64,000 nucleotides of DNA from Rallus limicola (lineage: Eukaryota; Chordata; Aves; Gruiformes; Rallidae), in NCBI GenBank assembly GCA_022605955.1, contig JAKCOZ010000039.1, forward strand, positions 3,782,001 through 3,846,000. Direction: 5' to 3'. The position numbers and the translations under genes were made by a program. Below are positions 60,641 through 64,000 of this stretch, piece by piece. Each line of letters starts with the position of its first letter. The first letter of the stretch is position 1. Under the pieces are notes generated by a model. The model was not told the origin of the DNA, made no database searches, and saw nothing but the letters and a program-made list of their open reading frames with translations.

Positions 60641-60947
60641 AGGAGGAGATAATGGGGTCAGTCTTTTTCCAGTGGTGCCCAGGGACAGGACAAGAAGCAT
60701 TGAGCACAAAATTGAATACAGGAAGTTCCACCTAAATATAAGGAGGAACTTTTTCACTGTGAGGATAACAGAGCACTGGGACAGGCTGCCCAGAGAGGTT
60801 GTGGAGTCTCCTTCTCTGGAGACATTCAAAACCCACCTGGATGTGTTCCTGTGTGATTTAGTCTGGGTGATCCTGCTTTGGCAGGGGGCGTGGACTAGAT
60901 GATCTCCAGAGGTCCCTTCCAACCCCTAATGTTCTGTGATTCTATGA
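60641..60947 (+). mobile_element. CR1 LINE 3' fragment
   Basis: Sense-strand CR1 tail of about 305 bases: GTGGTGCCCAGGGACAGGAC, GGAAGTTCCACCTAAATAT, GAGCACTGGGACAGGCTGCC, GGACTAGATGATCTCCAGAG, then TTCTGTGATTCTATGA. The plus frame 60543-60902 reads through the conserved CR1 C-terminal tail. The end is well preserved, so it is a relatively young insertion. It is the same variant as 41016. Confidence 0.95.
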
Positions 60948-62564
60948 ACACCATGCAGCACCATGAGACTGTCCCATTGCAGGAGACTCCATCATTGATC
61001 CTGTGAAGAAGGGCTTTGAATTGGGCTAGCAAAGAGGGTAAGGGTGATACACACCAGGATGAACTGAGGTCATGGGCTGCAGCAGAGACCACGCCAAGGT
61101 GCACTCTACACTAATTGTCAGGTTCCCAAATGTGTCATTTAAGCACATTTTCACAAGATTTTTATGCCTCTCCCAGCACCAGAGACATCTCCAGAAGGAC
61201 TGGTTTGTTTTCCTGCTCCCCCTCTTTGAAGTGCCTTGCCCCCCATTAAGTAAACAGTGCAGGAAACCCTTCCTATTTACCCACTCCCAGCAAAGCCCTT
61301 TGGTTTAACCCCGTCAGGATGCATCTGCCAGAGCAGCAACAGACTGTATGTTCTATCTCTTTATTTGCATGGGTCGAGGAAGCAAGCTGCCTACACAACC
61401 ATCTTCCAGATGGAGCAGTCCCATGCACATCCAGACCTTTGTTAGCAGTTGTCAGACATATGCAGTGCATGAGAAACGCCTTTCATGTAATTATAGGGCT
61501 GGGGTGTCTTGCTTCATTGTTTGGCTGGCAGTAGAATACAGCTGTCAGAGGAATTGTCACCTGGGAAACTTCCCTCTCCACACATTTTAGGATGGGCAAG
61601 ATTAACTCTCCAAACAGGCCCCTGATTGATGTATACAGTTTCATGGGGGCTGGGGGAAGAAAAGGGTCAAAACTTCTAGTTTTTTCTTTCACAGATTGTC
61701 TCTCTGCAGAGAGGAGAGCAGGCACAGGGAACCAGAGGTAGGACCGTCACCGCGGGCGGCTGTTTTTGTTGGAAATGGCCCTTGCTGGTTTTCAGTCTGG
61801 TTGATTTCGCCAGCAGTTTCCCGAGAACACAAAGCTCAGCGCTTTCTCTTGACCCTTGGGTTACGAAACACAACCTGAGCTTTAGGAAACCTGTTGACAG
61901 AGGGCTCCCATTCCTCAACCTGCCCTCACCGTTGGGGCCACCGTGAGAGAACACTGAGGGATGCAGGGTGGCTGTCCCACCGGGCACTGAAGGGTACCAG
62001 CCCTGCCTGCCTGGGCACCGTCTGAGGGAGCCCGTTCTCTAAGGAAGCAATCTACTACAGGGCAGATGGTGCTGCATGGTGCCCAGGTTGGAGATGCTAT
62101 AGTGCAAGAGCGTCTTTAGGTGTGAATGAACGAAGGCCACCACTTCTGAGGCAAGAGTGAAATCTGGTTTTGAGGGGCTCAGTACAGCTGCAGCATTTTG
62201 CAACCCCAATTTGAAGACTGTTTCTCCTCACATGTTTGCCCATGTGCTGCCTAAAGCAGCAGCCCTTTGCCTTCTCCAAGTTTATAATCAAGGTCGCAAC
62301 CTTTATTACTGCCTTCAGAGACAGGCTGAATTGCTTTTCATGACCCAGAGCACTACCATCATCTATTCTCTTTCCAAAAGAAATTAGCATTTTAGCTTGA
62401 TTATTTGCATATAAGTCACAGGACAAAACACTGTGGGTATAAAAATGCTCCCCGATAAAGAAATCAATAAAAGGTATTTAAGATTAAAGATCCAACATAT
62501 GCTTAAATATCATGAAACTACCACACATCAAGAAAAAAATTTCAGCCACATTTTGTGAAACAGG
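60948..62564. other. unique non-coding DNA
   Basis: No gene, RNA gene or repeat is recognised in about 1.6 kb. Open frames of up to 109 codons overlap on both strands without known domains. Confidence 0.55.
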
Positions 62565-62878
62565 GAGATTCACAGGCTGGAGTGGGTTGGAAGGGACCTC
62601 AATGGACACCTAGCTCCACCCCCCTGCCCTGCCATTGGGAGGGACACCCTCCACTAGACCAGGCTGCCCAAAGCCCCATCCAACCTGGCCTTGAGCACTG
62701 CCAGGGAGGGGGCAGCCACAGCTTCTCTGGGCAGCCTGTGCCAGAGCCTCACCCCACCCTCTTTGCAAAACATTTCTTCCTTATACCTAGTCTAAATCTT
62801 CCCTCTTCTAGTGTAAACCCATTCCCCCTTGTGCTATCACTTTGCTCCCTGATAAGCAGACCTTCTCCTGCTTTCCAG
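62565..62878 (-). mobile_element. CR1 LINE 3' fragment
   Basis: About 310 bases of CR1 in reverse: GGTTGGAAGGGACCTC, CTAGACCAGGCTGCCC, GCCCCATCCAACCTGGCC, CAGGGAGGGGGCAGCC and TTTCTTCCTTATACC. It shares the GGGAGGGGGCAGCC variant with 20526 and 37911. The octamer tail is degraded, and the copy ends before the conserved RT-proximal part. Confidence 0.93.
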
Positions 62879-63852
62879 TCTGATCCTGCATTTCTGTTTA
62901 ATCCCAAACCCTTAATTAATTTCTTGCAGGATCATGACACCACAACACCAAAGGCAGCTTGTGCTTCTGTCAGATCACATGAACAAGGCACAACAACTTT
63001 GCTCCAACACAATTTCAGAGCTGTCAAAGCCTCCAAAAACCTCCTAAGTTGGGCCTGAATGTGTCATTTGCTCTTAAGAAATAATTTTGGATATTTTTTC
63101 CCCCCCTTCTTTCCTTTCTGATTTCTGTCTCAATGTATTGCAGCTCGTTGGTATTTTCAGCTCTCCTCCTCAGAACCTGAAGGCTAGAAGCTGACTCATT
63201 CCCAATAGAAGGTATAAGTCTCATAGGAGCAGCACAATTTCAGGAGCTCAGGCTTTAATAGGAACATCAAATCTATCTGGCATTACGATCAGGCCGTCGG
63301 AAATTAGTGGGACTGAAGGTGTGTCCTGGGCATGTTGCTAACATAGATCACAGCTGATTGATGTATGTATCTATATATTTCTGTACTGACGTTGTCAAGT
63401 AGCCTCATTGGCAGATTTTGGAGTTAATTATAACTAGAAATGGAGTTTTGCAAAAATAACTAAAGGTTGTTCTTCCTTCTTTTAAAAAGAAAAGGGAAAT
63501 TGATGCCTATGAGTTTTCACATACAAGATCTCAAAAGGGTAGAAGGGCTTTCATTTAAACCTTCCCTAAGCTGGATTGGCCCCAGCCCTGCCAGGATGAC
63601 ATCCTTGTCAGAGAAAGGGAAAGCAAAAGTGTGCACAGGAATGAAAGTGAGCCATTCAATGATGTTTTGTCTAATGATTTGCCCACGAAAGCAAAGCAAA
63701 TCAATGCTAGTGAGGAAGACCAATAGCCAAAGTCCTCTCCTGTTTCCAAATGTAGAGGATTACTACTTTTAAGCAATTGAGCTGGCAGGAAAGGGTGGGG
63801 AAGGTGAGGAGATGAGGTCAGTGGAGAACACTATCTTAACCACATCAGCTAC
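62879..63852. other. unique non-coding DNA
   Basis: No gene or repeat is recognised. The plus frame 63467-63772 is open for 101 codons but overlaps opposite-strand frames and resembles no protein I know. Confidence 0.55.
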
Positions 63853-64000
63853 TGTAGTTTTAGGTGGCGGGGTTCTGATGGAGAAGAGGGCACTGCAGAG
63901 GTGGCTTCTGCAAGCAGCAGCCAGAAGCTCTGTGCAGGCCCCACAGAGCAAACACCAGCCGGCTCAAGGCCAGAGTCATTGCTGACCAAGGCCGAGCCCA
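63853..64000 (+). mobile_element. LTR start, cut by the window end
   Basis: From TGTAGTTTTAGG onward, 148 bases match the 5' part of the LTR at 54087 and, more closely, the reverse complement of the copy ending at 56931, including GGCCCCACAGAGCAAACACC and CTGACCAAGGCCGAGCCCA. The element continues past the window, so I cannot say whether it is solo or part of a provirus. Confidence 0.87.

Noticed and set aside
1..64000. tRNA or rRNA genes, CRISPR arrays, prokaryotic operons, phage or plasmid features
   Set aside because: None seen by eye on either strand. CR1 and LTR content shows vertebrate nuclear DNA. A tRNAscan run would be needed to exclude a diverged tRNA.

Overview
The window looks like vertebrate nuclear DNA, most probably from a bird. 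It holds 13 fragments of the CR1 LINE, all of them 3'-end pieces with 5' truncations. It also holds five pieces of one long, TG...CA-bounded LTR family of a type I associate with bird genomes. There are no operons, no compact gene order and no recognisable protein-coding gene. A neoavian bird is my inference; the species cannot be told from this sequence.

Layout. 1-10.0 kb is unique AT-moderate non-coding DNA with one CR1 scrap (7.2 kb). 10.1-20.6 kb carries a plus-strand CR1 tail (10.1 kb), an LTR fragment (12.0 kb), a longer minus-strand CR1 (16.7 kb) and an LTR fragment abutting a CR1 piece (20.1-20.6 kb). 20.6-37.9 kb is mostly unique, with one CR1 scrap (26.8 kb), a 16-unit TAC microsatellite (30.7 kb) and a GC-rich block (33.4-34.3 kb). 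37.9-42.5 kb is the densest CR1 area: a copy missing its reverse-transcriptase core through an in-frame deletion, then two CR1 copies joined nearly 3' end to 3' end, one of which keeps the longest open frame of the window (417 codons) but has a mutated catalytic motif. 42.5-54 kb is largely unique, with a short CpG cluster (44.9 kb), one CR1 scrap (48.4 kb) and a G-rich degenerate tandem array (49.4-49.9 kb). 54-64 kb holds a near-complete solo-type LTR (54.1-55.2 kb), an inverted partial copy (56.5-56.9 kb), four CR1 pieces and the start of another LTR cut by the window end.

The most interesting single signal is an 80-nt near-perfect inverted repeat at 57517-57596 (28-bp arms with one mismatch and one wobble, 24-nt loop). 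It has the size and shape of a microRNA precursor and lies next to a CpG-retaining unique block. Several short stretches have exon-like or conserved-element-like texture, but none can be identified as a gene from the sequence alone. No genes act together here in any visible way: the window reads as intergenic or intronic DNA with decayed retroelements.
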